A DNA stretch of 64,000 bases from Sulfurimonas marina (GCF_014905095.1 NZ_CP041165.1:1240001-1304000), one strand, 5' to 3'. Shown: positions 1 through 7,740, counted from the first letter of the stretch. The notes: generated by a model not told the origin, from the sequence alone. Numbers and translations are program-made.

Positions 1-14
1 AACCTATAAATATC

Positions 15-1253
15 TTATTCATTTAAAAACTCCTCTAAATTTTTTCCGTTGTAAAAGTAATATAAAGCATAGGCAACCTCTAAGTTGTTTAACGCTTCGT
101 TATATGTAGCTTCAGCTTCCGTATGTGAACTCAGTGCATCGAGATACACCACATTGTCTACGATCTTGTGGTTATATTTTTCCGTAATTGTTTTTAGGGC
201 ACTTTTTGAAGCTTTTAATGCACTTGCGGCACTTGTAATATTTAACTTTGCCGTTTTTATGCGCTCATATGAAAGCTCAATATTTATCTCTTGCTCTTTT
301 GTTTTGTACGCTATCTCACTCTCTAAAGCTTTTGCCTGTAAAACCAGTGCCTCTTTTTGCTCACCTAACATTCCAAAATCAAACAAACGGATATTTGCAC
401 TTAACATCAGCGTGTTTTGATTATCTAAAAGAGGTATAGGCTGTCCATTAAATAATGGTTTATCCTGATACCCGAAAACACTATACGTATCTTCCAACTT
501 TACTTGTGGATAGTAGTAACTGTCTATAGTTTCAGAACCGTTTATAATAGAGCTTTTTTGGTATTTCAGTGCTTCGATACTATCTAGCTGTTCGCTCTCT
601 TGAGTCAACTTTTTAAAACTTGATGCTTCAAAACCGTTTATATCTTTCCCCACTTGCAGTTGCAACTGTTTTTTAAGTGAAAGGATCTCAAACTTTAAAG
701 ACTCTATAGCATAGATGTTTTTATCGTATGCCGATTGCAGTCTGTCTACATCATCGCTTGTTGAGAGTCCCGCTTCAAAAAATCTTTGTATTCTTTGAAG
801 TTGAGCATTAACCGCTTTTGCAGCTTCTTCACGTGCAATCAGTGTAGCTTCCAAACTCTTAAGCGTATAAAAATTCTGTACAATCTGCAGGGCTAAACTC
901 TTTTTACTCGCCTCATAGATAGAACTGCTTGAGCTTAACTCATCCTCTTTTTGTTTTTGAGTATAGTATTTCGCCCCGCCGCTATAAAGGTCAAGTGACA
1001 GCTTTGCATAACCTGAGTATGTAGTCCCAGGTGAAAACGGTTGCGGGTCATCATTTCTCTGATAGTTCGCTCCTAAATCAAGTGTTGGAAAGTAAGCGCT
1101 TTTACTACTCTCTAACTCTTGAGATTTTGCATCTTTTTGTAAAGATTTTGATTGCAGCAAGTCGTTGTTTTGTTTTGCATATACGATCAAATCTTTTAAA
1201 GATTCGCTATACAAAAACAAAGGAACACTTAGCAATAACAATGTCTTTTTCAT
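15..1253 (-). CDS. TolC-family outer membrane efflux protein
   Basis: This 412-residue protein has an N-terminal signal peptide (MKKTLLLLSVPLFLYSES) and two long, coiled-coil-rich, Ala/Lys/Glu/Ser-rich halves, as expected for the duplicated OEP domain of TolC-like outer-membrane channels. Length fits the family. It should sit as a trimer in the outer membrane and provide the exit duct of an RND, MFS or ABC efflux pump. Its ATG abuts the stop of the upstream TetR gene and is preceded by a strong GGAGG ribosome binding site inside the TetR coding end, so the two are co-transcribed and probably translationally coupled. The pump and adaptor genes would lie off the left edge of the window; that part is inference. 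Substrate unknown. Confidence 0.88.
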   Translation of the reverse strand: MKKTLLLLSVPLFLYSESLKDLIVYAKQNNDLLQSKSLQKDAKSQELESSKSAYFPTLDLGANYQRNDDPQPFSPGTTYSGYAKLSLDLYSGGAKYYTQKQKEDELSSSSSIYEASKKSLALQIVQNFYTLKSLEATLIAREEAAKAVNAQLQRIQRFFEAGLSTSDDVDRLQSAYDKNIYAIESLKFEILSLKKQLQLQVGKDINGFEASSFKKLTQESEQLDSIEALKYQKSSIINGSETIDSYYYPQVKLEDTYSVFGYQDKPLFNGQPIPLLDNQNTLMLSANIRLFDFGMLGEQKEALVLQAKALESEIAYKTKEQEINIELSYERIKTAKLNITSAASALKASKSALKTITEKYNHKIVDNVVYLDALSSHTEAEATYNEALNNLEVAYALYYFYNGKNLEEFLNE

Positions 1254-1847
1254 CTACTTCACCTCCAATAAACTAAATACAGAGTCAATAAAGAGGTTAA
1301 ACTCCTCTTCTAAATCATATATAGTTGTACTTACCACATCAGTAACATACATCCCTTTTCCAACTACAAATAAACCTCGAGACAAGTTGATGGCGTCTGG
1401 AATCAGTTCACCTTTGTCTATACCCTCTTGTACAATAGATTCAAACCATTCATAATAGGTAGAGATACTATTGCTTTGAAACTCAATCATCTCATCAGTC
1501 GGAGTCATCAAAGAGATCGCTGTAAACTCTTTATACATCTCTCTAAGTTCATAATCCTCTTCACTGTAAAAGAACTCTGAAAACTTTTTAACTTTATCTC
1601 TTGTACTCTCTACACTTTCAAGCTTTTTAGTAAGAGCTATACGGTGTTCTTCCATCATAATAGTAATGATCTCAAAAACTATCTCTTCTTTGTTTTGAAA
1701 GTACTCATATATAGTCCCCTTGCCCACTTTCGCAGCTTTTGCAAGGCTTGATACCGTTAATGTATTGATATTGTTTTTTACAACCATATCTTTACATGCA
1801 AGGGCAATATCACGCTTTTTTTGCTCTTTATCTACAATTCTAGCCAT
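1254..1847 (-). CDS. TetR/AcrR-family transcriptional repressor
   Basis: A 197-residue protein with an N-terminal TetR-type helix-turn-helix (about residues 10-55, with the family signature KVGKGTIYEYFQNKEEI) followed by an all-helical ligand-binding and dimerisation region. It is the first gene of an operon with the TolC-like gene and follows a perfect palindrome that overlaps its own promoter. The simplest reading is a drug- or metabolite-responsive repressor that controls itself and the efflux genes downstream. The ATG at 1847 has an AGGA ribosome binding site six bases upstream. The ligand cannot be inferred. Confidence 0.9.
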   Translation of the reverse strand: MARIVDKEQKKRDIALACKDMVVKNNINTLTVSSLAKAAKVGKGTIYEYFQNKEEIVFEIITIMMEEHRIALTKKLESVESTRDKVKKFSEFFYSEEDYELREMYKEFTAISLMTPTDEMIEFQSNSISTYYEWFESIVQEGIDKGELIPDAINLSRGLFVVGKGMYVTDVVSTTIYDLEEEFNLFIDSVFSLLEVK

Positions 1848-1858
1848 ATATTTTTTCC

Positions 1859-1887
1859 TATTTAAAAAATGACTGACCGTCAGTCAA
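1859..1887 (-). promoter_or_regulatory. tetR promoter with palindromic TetR operator
   Basis: On the minus strand a -35 box TTGACT (1882-1887) is separated by exactly 17 bases from a -10-like TAAATA (1859-1864). A perfect 8-bp inverted repeat with one central base, TGACTGAC-C-GTCAGTCA, lies at 1870-1886 and covers the -35 box and most of the spacer. That is the placement expected for an autorepressing TetR-family operator. Operator function is inferred from position and symmetry. Confidence 0.75.
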
Positions 1888-1937
1888 TTAAAAGAAGTAT
1901 AGTTTTTTCTCACTTAAATAGCTCTGAGGAAAAGGAT

Positions 1938-2675
1938 CTAGATCAAACCTTTATAAGAATAGAGAAATTCGACACCGCTCATCTCTTCACACTTTTTTAT
2001 TAGTTGATCTTGTGCAGCTATATTATCGGCTTTAGAGTCATATGCTGCCTCTTTCATATGGTAAAAATATTTTTTATTTAAGTCTGCATCTTGGCTTGAA
2101 GCAAGCCAAACTTGTGTAGCACTCCCCTCTTCCAAACTATCTGGAGCACTATAGTTTGCCATTTTTGTAGGTACCCAGCCGGGATCAACACTATTTAGAT
2201 AAAGCTCAGGCACTCTTCTTCCAATTGCCAACGCTAACATAAGCAGCTGCAGTTTGGAAGTTGAGTAGTCCACCCCGCTTTCAAGAGAAAGATTCTCAAA
2301 CGAAATACTTCCGTGAGGATGCATATTTGAGTTGATAAATATCATCTGTTTTGGCTTATTGAGCAAAGAGCTGAGTATAAAAGGTGCCAATACGTTGACT
2401 TTGAAGATAAGATCTTTTGGAGCTTGATATACCCCGGCATTATGAATGATGGTATCAAAAGAACCAAGAGTATTAAGCTCTTTTGCCAAGTGTTTCACCT
2501 CTTGCATATTAGAGAGATCAGCTACTAACACTTTAGCTGATTTTGGCAGAGCATTAGCAACCTCTTCTAAGCGCTTTTTGCTACGGGCATGTAAAACCAC
2601 TTCATGCCCTAATCGTATTAGCTCTTTAGCTGCCAATAGACCTAAACCGTCTGTTGAGCCTGTTATAAATATCAT
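1938..2675 (-). CDS. Short-chain dehydrogenase/reductase (SDR), retinol dehydrogenase-like
   Basis: A 245-residue Rossmann-fold oxidoreductase. The N-terminal dinucleotide motif TGSTDGLG (residues 6-13), the NAG motif (IIHNAGVYQ) and the catalytic YSTSK (Tyr-x3-Lys) are all present, so it should be an active NAD(P)-dependent enzyme. The layout resembles retinol dehydrogenase/protochlorophyllide reductase-like SDRs, but the substrate cannot be read from sequence. It lies two bases downstream of the alcohol dehydrogenase gene on the same strand and is almost certainly in the same transcript, so the two may act on related carbonyl/alcohol substrates. Confidence 0.85.
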   Translation of the reverse strand: MIFITGSTDGLGLLAAKELIRLGHEVVLHARSKKRLEEVANALPKSAKVLVADLSNMQEVKHLAKELNTLGSFDTIIHNAGVYQAPKDLIFKVNVLAPFILSSLLNKPKQMIFINSNMHPHGSISFENLSLESGVDYSTSKLQLLMLALAIGRRVPELYLNSVDPGWVPTKMANYSAPDSLEEGSATQVWLASSQDADLNKKYFYHMKEAAYDSKADNIAAQDQLIKKCEEMSGVEFLYSYKGLI

Positions 2676-2677
2676 AC

Positions 2678-3838
2678 TTAAATTGTAGCAGAATCAATTA
2701 CGTATCTATATCTTGCTTCTTTGTTTTCCACTTTTTTCCAAGCTTCGGTAATCTCTTCCGCTTTAATGATCTCGATCTTCGGATATATCTTGTTTTCGGC
2801 ACAATAATCTACCACTTCCTGAGTCTCTTTCATACCGCCGATAAGTGAAGCGTTGAAGTTAACTCTGCTAGCAGATAATCCTAAAGCATTTAAAGTGATC
2901 TCAAATCCAACAGGCATCCCCACTTGTGTATAAAACCCATACGGTTTCACAACTGAAGCATATGCCGCTACGTCATACTGGTAAGGGATCGTACATATCA
3001 TATAGTCCATCTGCCCTGCATAGGTATAAAGCTTTTTAGTATCATCTACTACGATCACCTCTTTTGCACCAAAACCTTTAATATCCTCCGCCTTATCGGC
3101 AGTTGTTGTAAAAGCATAAACTTCGGCACCTCTACTTACTGCAAATTTTACAGCCATATGCCCTAATCCGCCAATACCTGCAACAGCCACCTTGTCACCT
3201 TTTTTAAAGTCTGCTCTCATAATAGGTGAATATGTTGTAATACCTGCACATAAAAGAGGTGCCGCTTCTTTTAGCTCAAGACTATCCGGGATATGTACAA
3301 CATAGTGGTCTCTTACAACGATTTGTTTTGAGTACCCGCCCTGAGAGATTCCCGTCGGTTCTCTTTTATCTGGATAACCGTATGTAAACAACGTATCGCT
3401 TTGGTACTGCTCTTCATTCTCACATGTAGTACATCCGTCAACCATACAACCGACACCTGCACGATCACCCACTTTAAACTTGGTTACATTCTTACCGACT
3501 GCACTTACGATACCTGCGATCTCATGACCCGGAACCTGAGGATATTGTTGTGGTCCCCAGTGCCCTTTCATCTGGTGTATATCTGAATGACAGATACTTG
3601 CAAACTTGATATCTATTAAAACATCATTATCACCTACTGGACGTCTCTCAAACTTCCATGGCTTGAAAACTCCTGAAGTATCAAATACCGCATACCCCTC
3701 TGTTTTTACATAATTATTCATCTTCATTCCTTTCTCTGTTGCTAAAGCTGGACTCCAAAGTACTATTCCCGCACCAATTGCCGCCGAATACTTAATAAAA
3801 TCTCTCCGAGATTGATTATTAACCACTGTTTCCATCAT
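2678..3838 (-). CDS. Zinc-type NAD(P)-dependent alcohol dehydrogenase with Tat signal
   Basis: A medium-chain dehydrogenase of the cinnamyl-alcohol/YahK group. Visible are the catalytic zinc ligands (SICHSD, then PGHE, then LLCAG) and the nucleotide-binding GIGGLG. Unusual features are an N-terminal twin-arginine motif (SRRDFIK) followed by a hydrophobic stretch, suggesting export of a normally cytoplasmic enzyme, and an altered structural-zinc lobe: CTTC is kept, but the third Cys is missing and the fourth is Gln (EQYQ). An upstream ATG at 3862 is in frame, but the ATG pair at 3838/3835 has a clear AAGGA ribosome binding site, so 3838 is preferred; the Tat motif is kept either way. Numbering in the findings counts from the 3862 codon. 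The SDR follows directly. Confidence 0.85.
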   Translation of the reverse strand: MMETVVNNQSRRDFIKYSAAIGAGIVLWSPALATEKGMKMNNYVKTEGYAVFDTSGVFKPWKFERRPVGDNDVLIDIKFASICHSDIHQMKGHWGPQQYPQVPGHEIAGIVSAVGKNVTKFKVGDRAGVGCMVDGCTTCENEEQYQSDTLFTYGYPDKREPTGISQGGYSKQIVVRDHYVVHIPDSLELKEAAPLLCAGITTYSPIMRADFKKGDKVAVAGIGGLGHMAVKFAVSRGAEVYAFTTTADKAEDIKGFGAKEVIVVDDTKKLYTYAGQMDYMICTIPYQYDVAAYASVVKPYGFYTQVGMPVGFEITLNALGLSASRVNFNASLIGGMKETQEVVDYCAENKIYPKIEIIKAEEITEAWKKVENKEARYRYVIDSATI

Positions 3839-3862
3839 GCGATCCTTTTCTTTGGTTTTCAT

Positions 3863-3963
3863 ATTTCACTATTATAAAACGAATTAAAAAAATCGAATAT
3901 ACAAATAATCCATATAAGATGCCTAATTCTCCAAATTTAGTTTTGTTATAGTGAAATACACTA
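3863..3963. promoter_or_regulatory. Inverted repeats upstream of the alcohol dehydrogenase gene
   Basis: Two 18-base arms, 3863-3880 and 3940-3957, are reverse complements at 16 of 18 positions and bracket the probable promoter of the dehydrogenase gene. The distal arm overlaps a compact palindrome, TAGTG-AAATA-CACTA (3949-3963), just past the stop of the neighbouring hydrolase gene. This looks like a pair of operator sites for a dimeric regulator. No cognate regulator gene is adjacent, and the function is inferred. Confidence 0.45.
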
Positions 3964-3965
3964 CA

Positions 3966-5036
3966 CTAAATTAATGCAGCTAATTTGCTTGATAGTGCTA
4001 AGACTTCTTCTTTCTCATTCAAACCATCAATAAATTTTTTTGGAATACCGTTTATACCCACTTGAGCACCAACTAATGCACCCGTCAAAATTGATCTTGC
4101 CTGGTTTTGACCACCCCCATTTAGAGCATGTAAAATAGCAGATTCAAAGTCATTATGAAATCTAGATGCAAGATAATAACTTGCAGGTACAATATGATAA
4201 ATAGCGCAAGGCATCCCATACACAAGCGATGCTTTCCATGCAGGCTCAATAGTAATATCGGGATCATTTGCGGCTTGTGCTATAAAAGAGGGAGTAAGCA
4301 AAGCATCCGGAGATGCAAATAGTCCAATATTGGAAGGGTCTTTACTTCCTGTTTTAGGAGGCTGTAGATTATTTGATGTTACAGTATGAAAAGGAAGGTC
4401 ACCACTTTTTACCAACCTCATTAGTTTAGTAGAGATATCTTTATCAAGCTTTTCCCCTTGTATTAGCTGTGCTAAAACTGCTCCGTAAGCTACTGTAATA
4501 GATCCCACTATATCATCGACCTGTGTCAAAAAAGTGTTGTTCGAAATTGATCTTGCAAGCTCTTTTGGATCAAAAGCATATCGTACAGCTAAGGCTAATG
4601 TTCGCTCAATTGCCTCAGTTGTATCTGCTCTACTTCCAACCTCATCCCAAGACAATTTTTGTTCAATCCTTTGTCTGTATATTGCTCTAATCGATTGAGA
4701 TGTATATCCTCCCGGACCACTAATAGGTGTGCCATCTATTTTAGGAAGAAGATCTTCATCAAGTTTTTTACAAAAGTCTTTTTGAACATATCCACCTTGA
4801 TCTATGATGGAGCGTATCATTAATTTTAGTATATAGCCTGATTGAGAGAAATTACCTGCTTTTTCATTTTCGTGATATCTCCCTTTTTTAGGTTCGGTAA
4901 AAGTATCTATCCATACTCCATAATCTTGATGGAGTTGCTCTATATCATAATACCAATGAGGTCCTAAAGCTAATGCATCACCAATAAATGCTCCTATTAT
5001 CGCTCCCACTGCCCTCTCTTGAACTGTAATTGACAT
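3966..5036 (-). CDS. ADP-ribosylglycohydrolase-family protein, J1-crystallin-like
   Basis: A 356-residue all-helical protein of the ADP-ribosylglycohydrolase (DraG/ARH) superfamily. The N-terminal motif IGDALALGPHWYYD corresponds to the first metal-binding motif and, with its HWxYD extension, resembles the J1-crystallin subgroup. The C-terminal motif that normally reads GGDxDT is here GGGQNQAR (about residues 307-314), so the usual di-metal aspartates are missing. Length is normal and the frame is intact. It may be a hydrolase with altered chemistry or a binding protein. The ATG has an AAGGAG site. It appears monocistronic, upstream of the dehydrogenase promoter region. Confidence 0.75.
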   Translation of the reverse strand: MSITVQERAVGAIIGAFIGDALALGPHWYYDIEQLHQDYGVWIDTFTEPKKGRYHENEKAGNFSQSGYILKLMIRSIIDQGGYVQKDFCKKLDEDLLPKIDGTPISGPGGYTSQSIRAIYRQRIEQKLSWDEVGSRADTTEAIERTLALAVRYAFDPKELARSISNNTFLTQVDDIVGSITVAYGAVLAQLIQGEKLDKDISTKLMRLVKSGDLPFHTVTSNNLQPPKTGSKDPSNIGLFASPDALLTPSFIAQAANDPDITIEPAWKASLVYGMPCAIYHIVPASYYLASRFHNDFESAILHALNGGGQNQARSILTGALVGAQVGINGIPKKFIDGLNEKEEVLALSSKLAALI

Positions 5037-5136
5037 TTTAACTCCTTGAAATTGAGTTCTAACATGACATATTGTAGCAAGTCTACATAAAAACAGTAAA
5101 GTATTTCAAATGTGGAAAATAGATGCAAAAATATAG

Positions 5137-5174
5137 TAAAATTATCTCAATAGATTAAATTTGTATAGTTTACA
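5137..5174. repeat. 38-bp direct repeat, copy 1
   Basis: This 38-base stretch matches 9881-9918 at 36 of 38 positions in the same orientation. The core includes ATTAAATTTGTATAGTTT. It ends 20 bases before the start of the 69-residue gene, and its TTTGTATAGT portion could act as the -10 region of that gene. The similarity stops sharply on both sides. Confidence 0.8.
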
Positions 5175-5194
5175 ATTTCACAATGGTATAAAAA

Positions 5195-5404
5195 ATGGCA
5201 AAGAAAAAACAAAAAAGTGTAGAACTTAAAAACCAAAATATAACTTTCAGTCTTGAAAACAGAGATTTCGAAGTGATCCGTTTTTACCCTTCAAAAATGA
5301 CATTGGATGTGATGATTTTTGAAGACAATATTAAACAAGGTATACAAGAGTTTCCTTTTGCACACCTTCCTCGCAATATAAAAAAGCTAGTTAATCCAAA
5401 CTAA
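5195..5404 (+). CDS. Small basic conserved-type protein, unknown function
   Basis: A 69-residue protein, Lys-rich at the N terminus (MAKKKQKSVELKN), followed by a compact region that could form a small beta-rich domain (ITFSLENRDFEVIRFYPSK, then MTLDVMIFED) and a basic tail. No signal peptide, membrane segment or cysteine is present. It resembles the small uncharacterised proteins found singly in Campylobacterota, and nucleic-acid binding is possible from its charge. It follows the direct-repeat copy 1 that may carry its promoter; no strong ribosome binding site precedes the ATG. It converges on ywbE with 12 bases between the stops. Confidence 0.65.
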   Translation: MAKKKQKSVELKNQNITFSLENRDFEVIRFYPSKMTLDVMIFEDNIKQGIQEFPFAHLPRNIKKLVNPN

Positions 5405-5416
5405 GAATAAAAAACT

Positions 5417-5611
5417 TCATGAATGAATTATTTTAACTCTTCCAATATGCCCACTGGTTAATCTTACTTTGATGCCATGTGGGTGTGTCGCAGAATTTGT
5501 AAGGATATCTTTTACAACTCCTTCTGTCAATTTACCACTTCTTTGGTCCTGCTTTAAAACAATACTGACATTACAACCTGATTTTATATCTGCTCTTCTT
5601 TTCCCATCCAT
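5417..5611 (-). CDS. YwbE family protein
   Basis: A 64-residue protein matching the small YwbE/DUF2196 family: an N-terminal GKRRADIKSGCNVSIVLKQD segment, a central LTEGVVKDILTNSATHPHG and a terminal IKVRLTSGHIGRVK. The family is widespread and uncharacterised, and is often encoded beside RNA-related genes. Here its ATG lies two bases after the stop of a gene for a protein with a DEAD-box-helicase-like domain and a basic tail, so the two share a transcript. An RNA-linked role is inference from this pairing. Confidence 0.85.
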   Translation of the reverse strand: MDGKRRADIKSGCNVSIVLKQDQRSGKLTEGVVKDILTNSATHPHGIKVRLTSGHIGRVKIIHS

Positions 5612-5613
5612 TC

Positions 5614-6468
5614 TTATTTTTCACCATCTTTTTTCGAGGCTTTTATCATGAACGTACGTGGCTTTCTCTTTGGTTGTGCAAGTTTATTATCAGAATTTCG
5701 TTCATTCTTCTTGCTCTCAAAGTCACGTTTTTTATCAAACGGCTTTCTTTTTTTATACTCACTCTCAGAACGTTCTTTTTTATCATACTTTTTCTTATCG
5801 CCAAAAGGTTTTCTGTCCCCTTTCTCATCCGAGGCTTTTTTGTCCTGGTAAGACTTATACTTCCTTCCAGATTCGGCACGGCGAGACTGATACTCCGCAC
5901 GCTCTTCTTCGGTGCGGACCGTTCCGTCTTTATGATGATTACGCTGACGGCGCTTGTTATGATCTGACGGTTTACCAAATTTTTTCTTTTCATAGCGTGG
6001 TTTTTGATCACGTTCTGAGCGGTTTTTGAAAGTACGTTCAGTTCGCTTTGGAGATTCTTCTTCAACTGTTTTAACAGGCTCAAACCCCTCTAAATATTTT
6101 TGCGGAATAGTCCGACCTAACATTGTTTCGATCTGGTAAAGCAGCTGTGATTCCTCTGCAAGCAGCAATCCGATAGAAAGTTCTTTAGCACATGACAAAC
6201 GCTTAATGTAATGCGAAGCTTTTGTAGGAAGATCCGCATGGATGATGAGATCAAACTGTTGTGCATCTACGTCCATGATTTCATCATCGGTCATGACAGT
6301 AATATTTTCAACCTCTTCAAGCGAGAGGTTCGCCTTATCTGAAACGGCAATGAGAATAGACTTGTCGGCATAATGTGAAATGAGCTGTGTCAACATTTCT
6401 TGCTTGCGTGCAGGTTCACAATGATACAACCAGTGATTGTTGCGCTTGATGGTAATAGAAGATAACAT
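5614..6468 (-). CDS. DEAD-box helicase C-terminal-like protein with long basic tail
   Basis: Starting at the ATG at 6468, which has an AAGGA site five bases upstream, this is a 284-residue protein; an in-frame ATG at 6582 lacks such a site. The first 130 residues resemble the second RecA-like domain of DEAD-box helicases (HWLYHCEPARKQEMLTQLI at the start, then DLIIHADLPTKASHYIKRLS and LLLAEESQLLYQIETMLG). No first RecA domain, Walker A or DEAD motif exists. The last 150 residues are almost entirely Lys/Arg/Glu/Ser repeats (KKRKPFDKKRDFESKK), typical of disordered RNA-binding tails. It therefore looks like a stand-alone helicase-derived RNA-binding protein. ywbE follows in the same operon. Confidence 0.65.
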   Translation of the reverse strand: MLSSITIKRNNHWLYHCEPARKQEMLTQLISHYADKSILIAVSDKANLSLEEVENITVMTDDEIMDVDAQQFDLIIHADLPTKASHYIKRLSCAKELSIGLLLAEESQLLYQIETMLGRTIPQKYLEGFEPVKTVEEESPKRTERTFKNRSERDQKPRYEKKKFGKPSDHNKRRQRNHHKDGTVRTEEERAEYQSRRAESGRKYKSYQDKKASDEKGDRKPFGDKKKYDKKERSESEYKKRKPFDKKRDFESKKNERNSDNKLAQPKRKPRTFMIKASKKDGEK

Positions 6469-6667
6469 GGGTGTCCTTAAAAAAATATCTCGGGCAGATA
6501 CAAACGAGTGTAGCATTATAGCGGGATTATTACGAAATGACTGCAGAACAACTTGTACCACAACCTGTATCTTTTGGAACATGTTCTAAAATTCAAGTCT
6601 ATATTGAACAAGGTTTCTAACATACTTTTTTGCTTCAAATATAAGAGTTTGTTGTATCAATAGGCAT

Positions 6668-7180
6668 CTACTTTATAGAGGATATTCCAAGAACAATAAA
6701 TAAAATCAATAATACAACAACTGTACCCATCCAAAATATAACATTCTTACTCTTACTGGCAATTTCCTTTTCCTTCTGACCGAAAATGCCATTTATATTG
6801 CCACCTTGTTCACTACTATCCTCTAAAACTTTTGTTTTCTCAGTATAACATTCTAATGAACTAAACGTATAACTGTAGATATAGACCAATATATAAAAAA
6901 GAATCATAAAAGGGATATTGATCTCAAACATATCAATATCTTCCCAAAGTCCAAAAACTTCTCGTACAGAATATGCAAAAATAATACTTCCAATAAAGGT
7001 AATGAGTACTTTTAAATAATGAAATGTTACGGTTTCTTCTTTCTGTATTTTGTGATTGCATTCAAGACAGTGTAAACTCTTATAATTTGAGTCTTCTTCT
7101 GGAAGCATTTGTGTATGAAGATGATAGTTCCAAATATTATATTGATAATCGCAACATGGGCATTCTTTTTCAAACATCAT
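6668..7180 (-). CDS. Membrane protein with N-terminal Cys motifs, unknown
   Basis: A 170-residue protein with an N-terminal cysteine-rich region (ECPCCDYQYN, then LHCLECNHKI about 30 residues later) that could form a small zinc ribbon. Three predicted membrane helices follow, at about residues 60-80, 88-108 and 147-168. The family is not recognised. It is the last of three leftward genes; its ATG comes two bases after the stop of the 52-residue gene, whose end supplies the AAGGA ribosome binding site. The base composition is clearly more AT-rich than in the neighbouring core genes. It belongs to an islet of small accessory-looking membrane proteins. Confidence 0.6.
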   Translation of the reverse strand: MMFEKECPCCDYQYNIWNYHLHTQMLPEEDSNYKSLHCLECNHKIQKEETVTFHYLKVLITFIGSIIFAYSVREVFGLWEDIDMFEINIPFMILFYILVYIYSYTFSSLECYTEKTKVLEDSSEQGGNINGIFGQKEKEIASKSKNVIFWMGTVVVLLILFIVLGISSIK

Positions 7181-7182
7181 AT

Positions 7183-7341
7183 CTATTCCTTATGCAGACA
7201 ATTTTCATATAAAATAGGATTTTGCTCAAAACAATGCTGATAATCACTTTCCTTTGTATTACCACTTTTTATCAAGTTTTCAAGAGATAATATTGTGTTA
7301 AAAAGAGCAATTTTACGTTTATGGATTTGTCTTGTATTCAT
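7183..7341 (-). CDS. Small 52-residue protein, unknown
   Basis: A short frame that starts at the ATG at 7341, three bases after the stop of the upstream gene. It has a good AAAGGA ribosome binding site six bases ahead and ends two bases before the next gene. The product begins MNTRQIHKRKIALF and contains LIKSGNTKESDYQHCFEQNP, a helical segment similar in style to the region that precedes the nuclease domain in some DUF4263/Shedu-type proteins. It could be a truncated remnant or a genuine small protein. Its fit between two coupled genes supports translation. Confidence 0.5.
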   Translation of the reverse strand: MNTRQIHKRKIALFNTILSLENLIKSGNTKESDYQHCFEQNPILYENCLHKE

Positions 7342-7344
7342 AAA

Positions 7345-7740
7345 TTATCCTTTATTTTCTTCTTCTACTTCATTTAATTTCTTATACATTTTTATGCGCA
7401 ATATTGACTCATATAAAGCTGATATTGCCAATAAAAGAAAAATAATAATAGCTGTTCCCATAAAATTATTAGTAACATCTAAAGAAGCGGAGAAATTATT
7501 AGCTATACAGTTTAGTTCTTCTATATTAGATTCTTTATAGATATCTTTTAGCAGTTTAACTTGAACATAGCTTTTATCGATTTTTTCTTCAATTTGAGGA
7601 CGATAAGAATAATTGAAAAATATTATTGCAATGAATAAAACAATACTGAATATAATACTTCCTATACTAAAGTAATATGAAGATTTTTTCTTTAATTGCG
7701 TATCAGTTAAGCCCATTAGTTTCATCAATAATTCAAACAT
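7345..7740 (-). CDS. Two-helix membrane protein, unknown
   Basis: A 131-residue protein with two clear membrane helices (about residues 25-45, IGSIIFSIVLFIAIIFF, and 92-112, MGTAIIIFLLLAISALY). They enclose a roughly 45-residue extracytoplasmic or cytoplasmic loop containing a single Cys. The family is not recognised. It is the first gene of a leftward three-gene unit (7740 to 6668), transcribed from the 110-bp divergent region shared with the rightward four-gene unit. Its composition is strongly AT-rich, and it is part of the accessory-looking islet. Confidence 0.6.
   Translation of the reverse strand: MFELLMKLMGLTDTQLKKKSSYYFSIGSIIFSIVLFIAIIFFNYSYRPQIEEKIDKSYVQVKLLKDIYKESNIEELNCIANNFSASLDVTNNFMGTAIIIFLLLAISALYESILRIKMYKKLNEVEEENKG

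Noticed and set aside
5646-6083. Open frames on both strands overlapping the basic-tail gene (for example 5646-6083 and 5658-6029)
   Set aside because: They lie over the Lys/Arg-rich tail of the gene at 5614-6468, whose low-complexity codons keep other frames open. They have no ribosome binding site and no recognisable domains.
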